NCBI GenBank assembly: GCA_020845635.1
Contig: JADLFI010000037.1
Location: forward strand, 1-64,000
Reading direction: 5' to 3'
Length of the DNA stretch: 64,000 nucleotides
Origin: Bacteroidia bacterium
Lineage (GTDB): Bacteria; Bacteroidota; Bacteroidia; UBA4408
The number at the start of each line of letters is the position of its first letter. Position 1 is the stretch's first letter. Shown in pieces: positions 19,326-29,695 of this stretch. The position numbers and the translations under genes were made by a program. The notes beneath the pieces are model-generated. The model worked only from the letters and a program-made list of their open reading frames with translations, made no database searches and was not told the DNA's origin.

Positions 19326-20372
19326 TTATGCTTTTTCAACCGTAAAAGTAAATACTGAGCCTTCGCCTTCTGTACTCTTTACATCAATGGTTTGGTTGTG
19401 TGCTTCAATAATATGTTTTACAATAGCTAAGCCTAACCCCGTGCCCCCATGCTCGCGCGAACGGCTTTTGTCTAATCTGAAAAATCTTTCAAATATGCGT
19501 GGCAAATGATGTTTGGCAATACCTATACCGTTATCAATAACTTCAACCACTACGTGTTGATATAAATCGTTAAACTTTATAGTTGTTTGACCACCTTGCT
19601 TTCCGTACCTGATGGAGTTAACGACCAAATTGGAAATAACCTGTCTGATAAAATGTTTATCAGCCGAAACCATAATAGGTTTGGTATAATTTTCATCAAA
19701 CTGCAATTTAATATTACGACTTGAAGCTCTCATTTCAGAACCAATAAGCACTTCGTTTGCCAAAGCCACAATATCAAATTTTTCATACTCCAATTTCAAT
19801 TCACCACTTTCCATTTGCGAAATGGTATCTAAGTCTTCAACTATTGAAATCATTCTCTCTACGCTTTTTGAAGCACGTGTTAAATAATCCATATTAATGC
19901 TGTCATCATGCAAACCGCCATCAAGCAAGGTCAGAATATATCCTTGTATATTAAAAATAGGTGTTTTTAGTTCGTGCGAAACGTTCCCCACAAACTCTCT
20001 TCTATAAAGTTCTAGTTTTTTAAGTTGCTCTATTTCATTCTTGTTATGTACAGCCCACTGGCTAACATCAGTATTTATTTCAGTGAAAATATCCTTACTC
20101 AAGTCAAGGTTTTCCATACTGAAATCTTTAGATGATTTTAAATCGTGAATAGTAGTGTAGATTCTTTTAATTTTATCGTAAATTAAAATTTTTAATGCTG
20201 CAAACAGCAATAAATATGATGATGCTAGCGTTCCTAAACCAATAAAAATTAGAGGCACATGGCTTTCTTTATCGAAAGGTGTAGGACTACTAATGATAGT
20301 AAGCAACACTACTATCAACGAAATAAAAATTGATACAGCAAGTGCTATATTTCGTGGTGTAAATTTATTCAT
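19326..20372 (-). CDS. Sensor histidine kinase (PhoR-like)
   Basis: 'FVGNVSHELKTPIFNIQGY' H-box; 'DNGIGI', 'GTGLGLAIVKHIIEAH'. Confidence 0.94.
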   Translation of the reverse strand: MNKFTPRNIALAVSIFISLIVVLLTIISSPTPFDKESHVPLIFIGLGTLASSYLLLFAALKILIYDKIKRIYTTIHDLKSSKDFSMENLDLSKDIFTEINTDVSQWAVHNKNEIEQLKKLELYRREFVGNVSHELKTPIFNIQGYILTLLDGGLHDDSINMDYLTRASKSVERMISIVEDLDTISQMESGELKLEYEKFDIVALANEVLIGSEMRASSRNIKLQFDENYTKPIMVSADKHFIRQVISNLVVNSIRYGKQGGQTTIKFNDLYQHVVVEVIDNGIGIAKHHLPRIFERFFRLDKSRSREHGGTGLGLAIVKHIIEAHNQTIDVKSTEGEGSVFTFTVEKA

Positions 20373-20421
20373 ATAGTATTTAATTATATAATTGTTTTAA
20401 CAATCTGAAAGGAAGTATTCG

Positions 20422-21102
20422 CTAAAAATCAAACTTATATCCTACTCCTTTTATGGTTTTAATAAAACTATCACCTAGTTTCTCTCGTAATTTTCTGATA
20501 TGAACATCAATAGTTCTTTCTCCTACCACAACTTCATTGCCCCATATCTTGTCTAAAATTTCCTCTCGTAAGAATACTTTACCCGGTTTTGACATTAACA
20601 AAGCCAACAACTCAAATTCTTTTTTTGGAAAATCAAGTTCAAGATCATCTTTTGTTACCCTATATTTTTCGCGGTCAAGTATGATGCCTCCCATATTTTG
20701 AATTTCATCATTCCCATTGTTTAAGAATCGTCTTAAAATACCTGCTATTCTACTAATTAAAACTTTGGGTTTTATGGGTTTATTGATAAAATCATCGGCA
20801 CCTGCGTCAAAACCTGCAATTTGAGAATAATCTTCATTTCGAGCAGTAAGAAATGCGATTAATGTGTCTGACAATAGTTTTTCATTCCGTATTTTTTTGC
20901 ATGTTTCTATACCATCCATCTCGGGCATCATAATATCCAATAATATTAAATGTGGTAGTATTTCTTTAGCCTTTTGTAGTCCTGCTTTCCCATCTTCACA
21001 CACAAAAATTTGATACCCCTCGCGCTTTAAGTTATAACTTAAAAACTCAAGAATATCAGGCTCATCATCTACAATCAATATTTTAATTTCTTCTTTATTC
21101 AT
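20422..21102 (-). CDS. OmpR/PhoB-family response regulator
   Basis: Receiver domain 'ILIVDDEPDI', 'LILLDIMMPEMDG', C-terminal winged helix 'RTIDVHIRKLREKLGD'. Confidence 0.95.
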   Translation of the reverse strand: MNKEEIKILIVDDEPDILEFLSYNLKREGYQIFVCEDGKAGLQKAKEILPHLILLDIMMPEMDGIETCKKIRNEKLLSDTLIAFLTARNEDYSQIAGFDAGADDFINKPIKPKVLISRIAGILRRFLNNGNDEIQNMGGIILDREKYRVTKDDLELDFPKKEFELLALLMSKPGKVFLREEILDKIWGNEVVVGERTIDVHIRKLREKLGDSFIKTIKGVGYKFDF

Positions 21103-21212
21103 AAAATTATTGCGAATACATTATTAATAGTGTTTTTACAATTAAAACTTGAATACTCAAAGCTATGAAATATTATTGAATATAAAGTATGTTTTTGATG
21201 AATTAGCAAGAT

Positions 21213-21905
21213 TTACAATAAATCCATAACAGGCTTCGGTATCTTATGGTTGGGCCAAAAATAATTTATCATATCTGACCAATAAATACTTACTCTGAAA
21301 ACATATATTGGTGCGGTAATTTGTTCTTTTATTTGACGGTTTTTAAATAATGCCAAACGTAAACCCATTTCAGTACCTACCGCAACAAACGGAATTATTC
21401 TGTAATTAACACTTAAACAAGGCTCGTACAAAAAAATAAAATGCTTGGGGGTTTGATAATTACTTTCAGGATTTAGAAAAGATACGTAATTGGTTTTTCC
21501 TAATCCAATCTGCACCGGTACACTCAGCTCCCATTTGTTTTTTCGATAGTAAATATACTCGGTATAGAAACTTAGGTAACGAAGTCTTAACCGAGCTTTC
21601 ATCAGAGTACCCGTGTATGGCACAACAACATTTTCTTTAGCCGGTAATCTTGATTTTAGATAATTATAACCTATTCCAAATTTAATATTTCTGTTAAATC
21701 CTATCCCAACTTTTATACCCCAAATATTAGCATTTCTATTGCCAATAAATGCACTGCGACTATCCAACTTATAATGAAACATAGGTTTGTGTTGCAAATC
21801 TCTTCTCACACTATCCATCAATTGGGCATTACTTGCTTGCATAAACGCACAAACAAAAGTTATCACAAGCAAAGCTTTATTAATATTTACGAGGTTTCTT
21901 TTCAA
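21213..21905 (-). CDS. Secreted/outer-membrane-like protein of unknown function
   Basis: Signal peptide; alternating beta-strand pattern. Confidence 0.6.
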   Translation of the reverse strand: MKRNLVNINKALLVITFVCAFMQASNAQLMDSVRRDLQHKPMFHYKLDSRSAFIGNRNANIWGIKVGIGFNRNIKFGIGYNYLKSRLPAKENVVVPYTGTLMKARLRLRYLSFYTEYIYYRKNKWELSVPVQIGLGKTNYVSFLNPESNYQTPKHFIFLYEPCLSVNYRIIPFVAVGTEMGLRLALFKNRQIKEQITAPIYVFRVSIYWSDMINYFWPNHKIPKPVMDLL

Positions 21906-22026
21906 GATTTACAAATGATAGACAAACATAGATATTTATTGGCAGGTAAAAATATTTTTAATCAATTGTTTATTCACTATTTAATGCTGATATATTTGCA
22001 AAATACAGCAAGTATTTATTTTGTGA

Positions 22027-22713
22027 ATGATAAAAGATATTCAAATAGAGGAATCGTGGAAAAAGGCTCTGGAACACGAATTTAGGGAGAGTTATTTTAT
22101 CCAAATAAAGTCATTTATTCTCCATGAGAAGAGTCAGGGAAAAACAATTTACCCTCCCGGGAGTTTAATATTTAATGCCTTTAACTTATGTCCTTTTCAT
22201 CAAACAAAGGTTGTCATTATTGGGCAAGACCCCTATCATGGCTCGGGGCAGGCACACGGTTTAAGTTTCTCGGTGCCTTATGGGATTAAAGTGCCACCTT
22301 CACTAAAAAATATATTTAAAGAGTTGGCAGATGATTTACAAATAAAGATACCTAATCATGGTAACCTGGAAAGTTGGGCCAAGCAAGGTGTGTTGCTATT
22401 AAATGCAGTTCTTACGGTAAACCATTCAGAACCGGCCTCACACAAAAATGCAGGCTGGGAAAACTTCACCAATGCTGTTATTGAAAGTCTTTCAGCTCAA
22501 AAAGAACATCTTGTATTTTTACTTTGGGGCAGTTTTGCGCATGAAAAGGAAACACTTATTGATAGTAATAAGCATTATATTTTAAAAGCGGCTCACCCTT
22601 CGCCATTCTCGGCACATAGAGGTTTTATAGGTTGCAAACATTTCTCTAAAACCAATGAATATCTAAAAAAGTTCGGCAAGGAGCCAATTTACTGGGAAAT
22701 TGACAATATATAA
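22027..22713 (+). CDS. ung: Uracil-DNA glycosylase
   Basis: 'VVIIGQDPYHGSGQAHGLSFSV', 'LLLNAVLTV', 'AAHPSPFSAHRGF'. Confidence 0.97.
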   Translation: MIKDIQIEESWKKALEHEFRESYFIQIKSFILHEKSQGKTIYPPGSLIFNAFNLCPFHQTKVVIIGQDPYHGSGQAHGLSFSVPYGIKVPPSLKNIFKELADDLQIKIPNHGNLESWAKQGVLLLNAVLTVNHSEPASHKNAGWENFTNAVIESLSAQKEHLVFLLWGSFAHEKETLIDSNKHYILKAAHPSPFSAHRGFIGCKHFSKTNEYLKKFGKEPIYWEIDNI

Positions 22714-22848
22714 ATCATTCTACAGCTTATAAAATAGGACTTGGCTAACACATAACACCTTTTTCTTCCTTAGATATTTAAATAATTGCATTAATTTGAT
22801 TAAAATTGCAGTTCTTTTATCGTGATAAACAAAAACTACTTTATTATG

Positions 22849-22895
22849 ACAAATCAATGAGTGAAATGAACAAGTGAGAATCATCATTGATTTGT
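22849..22895. repeat. 12-bp perfect inverted repeat (ACAAATCAATGA/TCATTGATTTGT), 23-nt spacer, upstream of carboxyltransferase gene
   Basis: Read directly from sequence: 22849-22860 and 22884-22895. Confidence 0.7.
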
Positions 22896-22944
22896 TTAAT
22901 CAGAACAATAAAAAGAAATACATAATTTTACAATACACATACGA

Positions 22945-24573
22945 ATGAATATAGAGTTTAATAAAAACGAAGATGTAAATAAAATGATGCTTTCGGCAAT
23001 GGAGAAAAAGTTAGCCAAAGTATATGAGGGAGGCGGTGCTAAAAGAATAGAAAAATTACATGCTGAAGGAAAAATGACCGCTAGAGAGAGGATAGATTTT
23101 TTGCTTGACAAAGATAGTGAGCGTATTGAAATAGGCGCTTTTGCAGGTGATGGCATGTATGCTGAACATGGAGGGTGTCCTAGTGGAGGCGTAGTTATTG
23201 TAATGGGGTATGTGAGCAAAAAACTTTGTTTGGTTGTGGCTAACGATGCTACAGTAAAGGCGGGTGCCTGGTTTCCAATTACAGGTAAGAAAAATCTGAG
23301 AGCACAAGAGATAGCTATAGAAAACAAAATTCCTATTATTTATTTGGTAGATAGTGCCGGTGTATACTTACCAATGCAAGACGAGATTTTTCCTGATAAA
23401 GAACATTTTGGAAGAATTTTCAGGAACAATGCAATTATGAGCAGTATGGGTATTATTCAAATTGCTGCTATTATGGGAAGCTGTGTTGCCGGAGGTGCCT
23501 ATTTGCCTATTATGAGTGATGAAGCCATGATTGTTGACAAAACAGGTAGTATATTTCTGGCAGGTTCATATTTAGTAAAAGCAGCCATTGGCGAGAGTAT
23601 TGATAATGAAACTTTAGGAGGTGCCACAACACATTGCGAAATAAGTGGTGTTACGGATTATAAATGTGAAAATGATGCGGATTGCCTGACCCGAATAAAA
23701 AATATTATGAGTAAAATAGGCAAACCTGCCGATGCAGGATTTGACAGAATAAAAGGTGTGTTGCCGGCCAAAAACCCTAAAGAAATATTTGGGATTTTAC
23801 CCGATACACGAGATAAGCAGTATGATATGTACGAGATTATTTCGCGATTGGTGGACAACTCAGAATTTGAAGAATATAAAGAAAAATACGGGCAAACTAT
23901 TATATGCGGTTTGGCAAGAATTGATGGTTGGGCAGTTGGAATTGTGGCCAATCAACGCAAAGTGGTTAAAAGTAAAAAAGGCGAAATGCAGTTTGGAGGT
24001 GTAATATACTCTGACAGTGCCGATAAAGCTGCACGTTTTATTATGAACTGCAATCAAAAGAAAATTCCATTGGTATTTTTGCAAGATGTTACAGGCTTTA
24101 TGGTAGGCTCGCGCAGCGAACATGGAGGAATTATAAAAGATGGTGCAAAAATGGTAAATGCCATGAGCAACTCGGTAGTACCAAAGTTTACAATAGTTGT
24201 AGGGAACAGCTATGGGGCAGGAAATTACGCCATGTGCGGTAAAGCATACGACCCTCGATTAATTGTTGGATGGCCTAGTGCTCAAATAGCCGTAATGGGT
24301 GGTGCACAGGCTGCAAAAGTTTTGGTTCAAATTGAGATGGCTTCCTTAAAAGCAAAAGGGCAAGAGATTACTCCTGAGAAAGAAAACGAAATTTTCAATC
24401 GTATAAAAGACCGCTATAATGATCAAACATCACCATACTATGCTGCTGCCCGATTATGGATTGATGCAATTATTAGCCCACTAGAAACAAGGAAAATAAT
24501 AAGTATGGGAATTGAAGCAGCCAATCAGGCACCTATCGAGAAAAGATATAATGTGGGGGTTATTCAAACTTGA
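22945..24573 (+). CDS. Acyl-CoA carboxylase carboxyltransferase (beta) subunit
   Basis: 542 aa; 'GGAKRIEKLHAEGKMTARERIDFLLD', 'FLQDVTGFMVGSRSEHGGIIKDGAKM', 'SYGAGNYAMCGKAYDPR'. Confidence 0.93.
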   Translation: MNIEFNKNEDVNKMMLSAMEKKLAKVYEGGGAKRIEKLHAEGKMTARERIDFLLDKDSERIEIGAFAGDGMYAEHGGCPSGGVVIVMGYVSKKLCLVVANDATVKAGAWFPITGKKNLRAQEIAIENKIPIIYLVDSAGVYLPMQDEIFPDKEHFGRIFRNNAIMSSMGIIQIAAIMGSCVAGGAYLPIMSDEAMIVDKTGSIFLAGSYLVKAAIGESIDNETLGGATTHCEISGVTDYKCENDADCLTRIKNIMSKIGKPADAGFDRIKGVLPAKNPKEIFGILPDTRDKQYDMYEIISRLVDNSEFEEYKEKYGQTIICGLARIDGWAVGIVANQRKVVKSKKGEMQFGGVIYSDSADKAARFIMNCNQKKIPLVFLQDVTGFMVGSRSEHGGIIKDGAKMVNAMSNSVVPKFTIVVGNSYGAGNYAMCGKAYDPRLIVGWPSAQIAVMGGAQAAKVLVQIEMASLKAKGQEITPEKENEIFNRIKDRYNDQTSPYYAAARLWIDAIISPLETRKIISMGIEAANQAPIEKRYNVGVIQT

Positions 24574-24647
24574 TTCCGGTTTATTTGTCTAATAATAAAA
24601 TTAAGCCCTATTACAAATCTGAATATTAATAAAACAAATAAATATGT

Positions 24648-25247
24648 ATGGAGGATTTTAGCGAATTTGAAAAATCAAATGAAGAAACTACCCAAAAAAT
24701 AGCTTCACACTATCACGAAATCATTAAACAGTTAGGAGAGCAGCCCGAGCGCGAAGGCTTATTAAAAACACCTGTGCGTGTGGCTAAAGCTTTACAATTC
24801 TTAACTCATGGTTATAATGTAGATCCGGCTGAGATACTACGTAGTGCCATGTTTCAGGAAGAATATAAACAAATGGTTATAGTTAAAGATATTGAGGTGT
24901 ATTCATTATGCGAACACCATTTATTGCCTTTTTTCGGGAAGGCGCATATTGCCTATATTCCTAATGGGTATATTGTAGGTTTAAGTAAATTACCCCGTAT
25001 AGTTGAAGCATTTGCTCGTAGGCTTCAAGTGCAGGAACGGCTTACCACCGAAATACGTGATTGTATTGAAGACACCCTTAAACCTTTAGGAGTAGCCGTT
25101 GTTATTGAATGCCGTCATTTATGTATGCAAATGCGCGGAATTCAAAAACAAAATTCGGTTACAACTACTTCGGCTTTTACAGGAGAATTTTTAAAAGACA
25201 CCACAAGAAGTGAATTCTTAAGACTAATACAAGGGAAACTGCATTGA
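24648..25247 (+). CDS. folE: GTP cyclohydrolase I
   Basis: '[15 protein letters not shown]', '[35 protein letters not shown]', '[10 protein letters not shown]'. Confidence 0.97.
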   Translation: MEDFSEFEKSNEETTQKIASHYHEIIKQLGEQPEREGLLKTPVRVAKALQFLTHGYNVDPAEILRSAMFQEEYKQMVIVKDIEVYSLCEHHLLPFFGKAHIAYIPNGYIVGLSKLPRIVEAFARRLQVQERLTTEIRDCIEDTLKPLGVAVVIECRHLCMQMRGIQKQNSVTTTSAFTGEFLKDTTRSEFLRLIQGKLH

Positions 25248-25310
25248 TAATTTCATGGTTAATACCTGATTATATCAGCTAAATATTTTATCAAAATGTT
25301 TATCTAAAAA

Positions 25311-27023
25311 CTATTTTTGTATTACTCCATCTTTGTATGTAATTGATTTTTTAAGTGTTCCTTTTTGGTCGTAAAACTCCCACTTTCCATTCATTCTCCC
25401 ATTGTTATATTGACCCTTTTTCATAGTCATTCCGGACTTGTAATAGGTAATTTTTTCACCATCAATCTTGCCTTTTTTATATTTTATTTCTTCAAACTTC
25501 TGTCCTGATTCAAAATAAAAAGTCCATTTACCTTCTCTTAACCCGTTTTTAAAACTGCCTTCTTCTTTTAGTAAGCCTGAAGGGAAATAACTCTTTGATA
25601 CCCCATGCTCAACACCTGCGTTATAATTAGTCACTTTATCTTTATTGCCGTTTTCATAATAATATTGCCAAAGCTTTTCTTTTTTTCCATTATTGTATGT
25701 TCCCTCATATTTTATACTCCCACTTTCAAACCAGCCTTTCCACAACTTATCCATAATGCCTCCTAAATAAGTTCCCTCATCCTTTTTATTTCCATTATCA
25801 TAATACGAAGACCAAAGACCTTGCTCTTTCCCTTCTTTATATGCGCCTTTATAAAATATTTTCCCGTTTTCGTAAAAAGCTTCCCACTCTCCACTTTTCT
25901 TATCATTTACAAAATTCCCCTTGCGCCATATTTTTCCGTTCTCGTAAAAATTTACCCAAGTACTATCAGCCATTCCGTTTTTATAAAAACCTTGCGACTC
26001 AATGCTACTCCCGTTTTTAAAGTAATTTATCCAGCTTCCATTTTGTTTATCGTTACTAAAATCGCCTTTCATTTCAAGTGTCCCATCAGGACGATAAAAA
26101 CTCCAAACACCGCACTTCATTCCTTGGCAATAATTCCCTTCACTTTCTACCTTTCCGGTGCTATGCCAAAATCTAGCCGAACCATTCTTTTCGTTTTGAT
26201 TGTACGTTAATTCATATTGCTTAAATCCGTTAGAACTAAAATATTGCCAAATACTGTCTTTCATTCCATTCAAATATTTTCCTCTTGATTTTACTGAGCC
26301 ATCCGGATAAAAAGTGCTATAATAGCCTGTACCATTACTTATTAAAGCAACCCCTTGGGGGTTAAAATAGTCTCTAATTTTATAAAATCCTTGAGCGTAT
26401 ATCCCTGTTTCTTTTAATTTGCCATTATTGTAATACTTTCTCCACTCCCCTGTTTCTAAACCTTTGAGGTATTGTCCTTCAACTTCTTTTTGACCATTAT
26501 CATAATACGAAACAAATTTTCCACTCAAGCTATCGTTTTCAAAAGCACCTTCATTCTTAAGTGTTCCGTTCTCGTACCAGTATTTCCATACTCCTGTTTT
26601 TTTGTTTATATTATATGCTCCTATGCTCTTAGGCTTTCCATTCTCGAACCATTCCTGCCATAAACTGTCGGGTAAATCTTTTTTATAATAACCCAGCAAT
26701 GCCTTGTTGCCGTTAATGTAGAAATAAGTAAAGCTACCCCACTTAAAACCGGCAATATAGTTCTCTTCTGCACTCATTTTACCTGTATCGTAATAGCGTT
26801 TTAACACCCCAAACTCCTTACCTTCGCGGTAGTTAACTTCTTTGGCAATTTTGCCGTTTTGGTAATAATAAGTTTGCTTACCTTCCATTAAGCCATTCTT
26901 ACCAAAATTTTCCTCAGCCTTTATTTTGCCATCGGCATACTTTGAAATACGAGGCTGTGCACTTATTGGACATAAAGGCAGTACTATAAGTACAAAAAAC
27001 AATAGGAGAGAATTAATTTTCAT
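25311..27023 (-). CDS. Large secreted MORN/YwqK-like repeat protein
   Basis: Signal peptide then roughly twenty tandem ~23-aa units of type 'YYENGKxxxEGxYxxGxxxGxWxxY'. Confidence 0.85.
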   Translation of the reverse strand: MKINSLLLFFVLIVLPLCPISAQPRISKYADGKIKAEENFGKNGLMEGKQTYYYQNGKIAKEVNYREGKEFGVLKRYYDTGKMSAEENYIAGFKWGSFTYFYINGNKALLGYYKKDLPDSLWQEWFENGKPKSIGAYNINKKTGVWKYWYENGTLKNEGAFENDSLSGKFVSYYDNGQKEVEGQYLKGLETGEWRKYYNNGKLKETGIYAQGFYKIRDYFNPQGVALISNGTGYYSTFYPDGSVKSRGKYLNGMKDSIWQYFSSNGFKQYELTYNQNEKNGSARFWHSTGKVESEGNYCQGMKCGVWSFYRPDGTLEMKGDFSNDKQNGSWINYFKNGSSIESQGFYKNGMADSTWVNFYENGKIWRKGNFVNDKKSGEWEAFYENGKIFYKGAYKEGKEQGLWSSYYDNGNKKDEGTYLGGIMDKLWKGWFESGSIKYEGTYNNGKKEKLWQYYYENGNKDKVTNYNAGVEHGVSKSYFPSGLLKEEGSFKNGLREGKWTFYFESGQKFEEIKYKKGKIDGEKITYYKSGMTMKKGQYNNGRMNGKWEFYDQKGTLKKSITYKDGVIQK

Positions 27024-27151
27024 TATATTTTTTTACAAGGTAAAATTACAAGCCGAAGTTGAATTATTTTTGGTGTGAATAAATAACTTTTCAATAAAAC
27101 TATTCACAAAACATTTTGTATTAACTTGCCCTAAAAATTATAATTGCTTTA

Positions 27152-27913
27152 TTGATGCTTTCTGTAGTTATTATTACTTTTAACGAATCGCATAATATTG
27201 AACGCTGCCTACTTAGCGTTAAAGCTGTTGCTGATGAGATTATTGTACTTGACTCCTACTCCACAGACGATACTTGCGATATTTCTCGTAAGCATGGTGC
27301 AAAGGTAATACAACGGGCATGGCAAGGGTTTTCGCCTTCAAAAAATTACGCCAACAGTTTAGCTCAAAATGATTGGATATTATCTTTAGATGCCGATGAA
27401 GCTTTGAGTGAAGAATTACAAAACTCTTTTCTTGCATTAAAAAAACAAGGTTTGGTAACCGCATCATTTAAACGATTACCCAACTATTGCGGACGGTGGA
27501 TAAGACATGGTGGTTGGTATCCTGATATAAAACTACGATTGTTTAATCGTCAGGAAATGGAATGGCAAGGCTTAGTACACGAAATTCCAAAATCTATTTC
27601 AAATAAGAGTATAAAAAGTATTTTACTGAAAGGCGACTGTTATCATTACAGTTATTATCATATTTCTGAGCACTACCTACAAACCGAAAATTTTGCCACA
27701 TTGTCGGCACAAGAGATGTTTAAGAAGGGAAAAAAGGTAAACTTTATACAGCTTTATATTTCGCCTTCATTTAAGTTCTTTCAGATGTATTTGTTGAAAC
27801 TTGGTTTCTTAGATGGTTATTATGGTTTTGTTATTGCCAAAATATCAGCAAGAGCCACCTATTTAAAATACTATAGATTAAAGCAATTACAATCTGCTAC
27901 ACAAACAATTTAA
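27152..27913 (+). CDS. Glycosyltransferase family 2 (WaaE/KdtX-like LPS core)
   Basis: 'LSVVIITFNESHNIERCLLSVKAVADEIIVLDSYSTDDT', 'DWILSLDADEALS'. Confidence 0.9.
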   Translation: MMLSVVIITFNESHNIERCLLSVKAVADEIIVLDSYSTDDTCDISRKHGAKVIQRAWQGFSPSKNYANSLAQNDWILSLDADEALSEELQNSFLALKKQGLVTASFKRLPNYCGRWIRHGGWYPDIKLRLFNRQEMEWQGLVHEIPKSISNKSIKSILLKGDCYHYSYYHISEHYLQTENFATLSAQEMFKKGKKVNFIQLYISPSFKFFQMYLLKLGFLDGYYGFVIAKISARATYLKYYRLKQLQSATQTI

Positions 27914-29536
27914 CTAATTACTATTCTTTTCTTCCTTTTCGGTATTTCTGTTTTTATGTTCAGAGAGTAAAAATATACAAGTAAAGAAAATAGAAAAACT
28001 TAGTCCTGCCTGTGTTTCGAGCGTATCTTCAAACAACATAGATAGAAGAAATATAAACAAAAAGATATAATACACCGGATGAATATTTTTAATACGCTTA
28101 AGCATAGGCCAAAAGAGCCAGTATATAAAATAAATAAAACCAAATACCCCAAAAGCTATAGCCATAGTTAAATACTGATTATGCGCCCGATGTCTATATT
28201 GTAAATTTAAACTGGAATCTATTTCATTGTATTTGTCTTGAAAGGACTGTTCCAAGTCGCCCGTACCAACACCTGTCAACCAATGGTCTTTAATAATTAA
28301 CAGGGCAGCATGCCAATAGTGTAGCCGCATAACTAAACTATGTCCACTGGCGTTTAGCCCATACTTAAAGCTCTGGTATTCGCAATACACCTGATATGCC
28401 CTTTTCTGTAAAGGGTTCATTTCAGGAATTTTATAATTGGTAATCCCTTTCTCAATTAATCTTATATCGTTATCGGTCAGTTTTGAAACCCCAACAGAAT
28501 CTTTAGTTAAGCCCTTAGAAGTTAAGTATCTTTGTAAAGTATAGCCCAATATCTGCGATTTTGAATCAAGTGAATCGTACTTTATGCGAGCACGTTCATC
28601 CCAGGCCATCTCTAACTCAAATGAACATAAATATAGGTTGTTGTAAAAGCCATTTTCCGTAAATTTTACTTGAGGATCAAACGAATCATAGGCACGCCCA
28701 TTAGCCGTAACTTTTGGAATTGATGCCCAATCTACTTTATTCTTTTTAATAAGAGGCTTAATATAAACTTGTTCAATAAATACTGAAAAAACAACTATTC
28801 CGAGTAAGGCTAAAGCTGACACAAGCCGATATTTTTTTAATGATGACTTAATAAATGTAGCAATAGAACCAATGATTATTGCACTCGATATTATAAATAT
28901 ACCTGTTAATGATTCAAGAATAAACAAAAACAATAAGAACCAAAGAACAGCAATAATTAAAGCAACTTTAAAGCTTTTAAGATGTTTTTGAATAACCTTA
29001 ATTTCAGGAGGAGTAAAATAAAACCAAACAGATATACCAATTGATAAACATACTAACAAAGCAAGTCGGATATGGGAGATTAATGGAGATATTTGTCTTG
29101 TATCTAATATTTCTTTCCCGGTAATGCCCATATATATTGAAATGGAGATAAGGGTTGAGATAAAGGTAAATATACCCACAGTCAATAATATAATATTAAC
29201 CTTTTTTCGACTTAATGTATTGGAAGTACTAATTAAAAATGGGAATATTAATATTGGTAACTTAATACGTAAATCATTAAGTGCATAATTAAAATCAGTA
29301 GTATAAAGCAAACCCAACAAGTGAATAATATAGAGCGACATAATAATATGAGCATATCGGGCTTTTTTAAATTTCGAAAATTTCTCCACAAAATTTCTTT
29401 CCATCAACCAATTGCCCACAATAATAAACTGAGCCAAACTCATGGTAAACATAGATAATGGCAAAGAGGCAGCAAATAATAATATTCCGAAAAAGTAGAG
29501 TTGCTCGGAAGGAATATATTTAAGAAGCTGTTTCAA
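27914..29536 (-). CDS. O-antigen ligase / Wzy_C family membrane protein
   Basis: Multi-TM; 'LRLHYWHAALLIIKDHWLTGVGTGDL...HRAHNQYLTMAIAFG'. Confidence 0.85.
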   Translation of the reverse strand: MKQLLKYIPSEQLYFFGILLFAASLPLSMFTMSLAQFIIVGNWLMERNFVEKFSKFKKARYAHIIMSLYIIHLLGLLYTTDFNYALNDLRIKLPILIFPFLISTSNTLSRKKVNIILLTVGIFTFISTLISISIYMGITGKEILDTRQISPLISHIRLALLVCLSIGISVWFYFTPPEIKVIQKHLKSFKVALIIAVLWFLLFLFILESLTGIFIISSAIIIGSIATFIKSSLKKYRLVSALALLGIVVFSVFIEQVYIKPLIKKNKVDWASIPKVTANGRAYDSFDPQVKFTENGFYNNLYLCSFELEMAWDERARIKYDSLDSKSQILGYTLQRYLTSKGLTKDSVGVSKLTDNDIRLIEKGITNYKIPEMNPLQKRAYQVYCEYQSFKYGLNASGHSLVMRLHYWHAALLIIKDHWLTGVGTGDLEQSFQDKYNEIDSSLNLQYRHRAHNQYLTMAIAFGVFGFIYFIYWLFWPMLKRIKNIHPVYYIFLFIFLLSMLFEDTLETQAGLSFSIFFTCIFLLSEHKNRNTEKEEKNSN

Positions 29537-29695
29537 TATTTGTTCAATCTAATAACTTAAAACGAGTAAATATTGATTTTATTTATCAATAAACATCTTA
29601 TTTATTGATGAAATTATGAACAAACAAAATAGAATTTTGTAAAGCAAGTGGTAAGTAGGATACAATTATTACTTTTGCATCATAATTTATATTTT

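Noticed and set aside
25821-26210. Plus-strand 129-aa ORF opposite the MORN repeat gene
   Set aside because: Antisense translation of tandem repeats; no independent start or ribosome-site evidence.
25311-27023. Toxin-antitoxin system based on the YwqK label
   Set aside because: Protein is exported and no adjacent toxin gene is visible; the flanking genes are folE and a glycosyltransferase.
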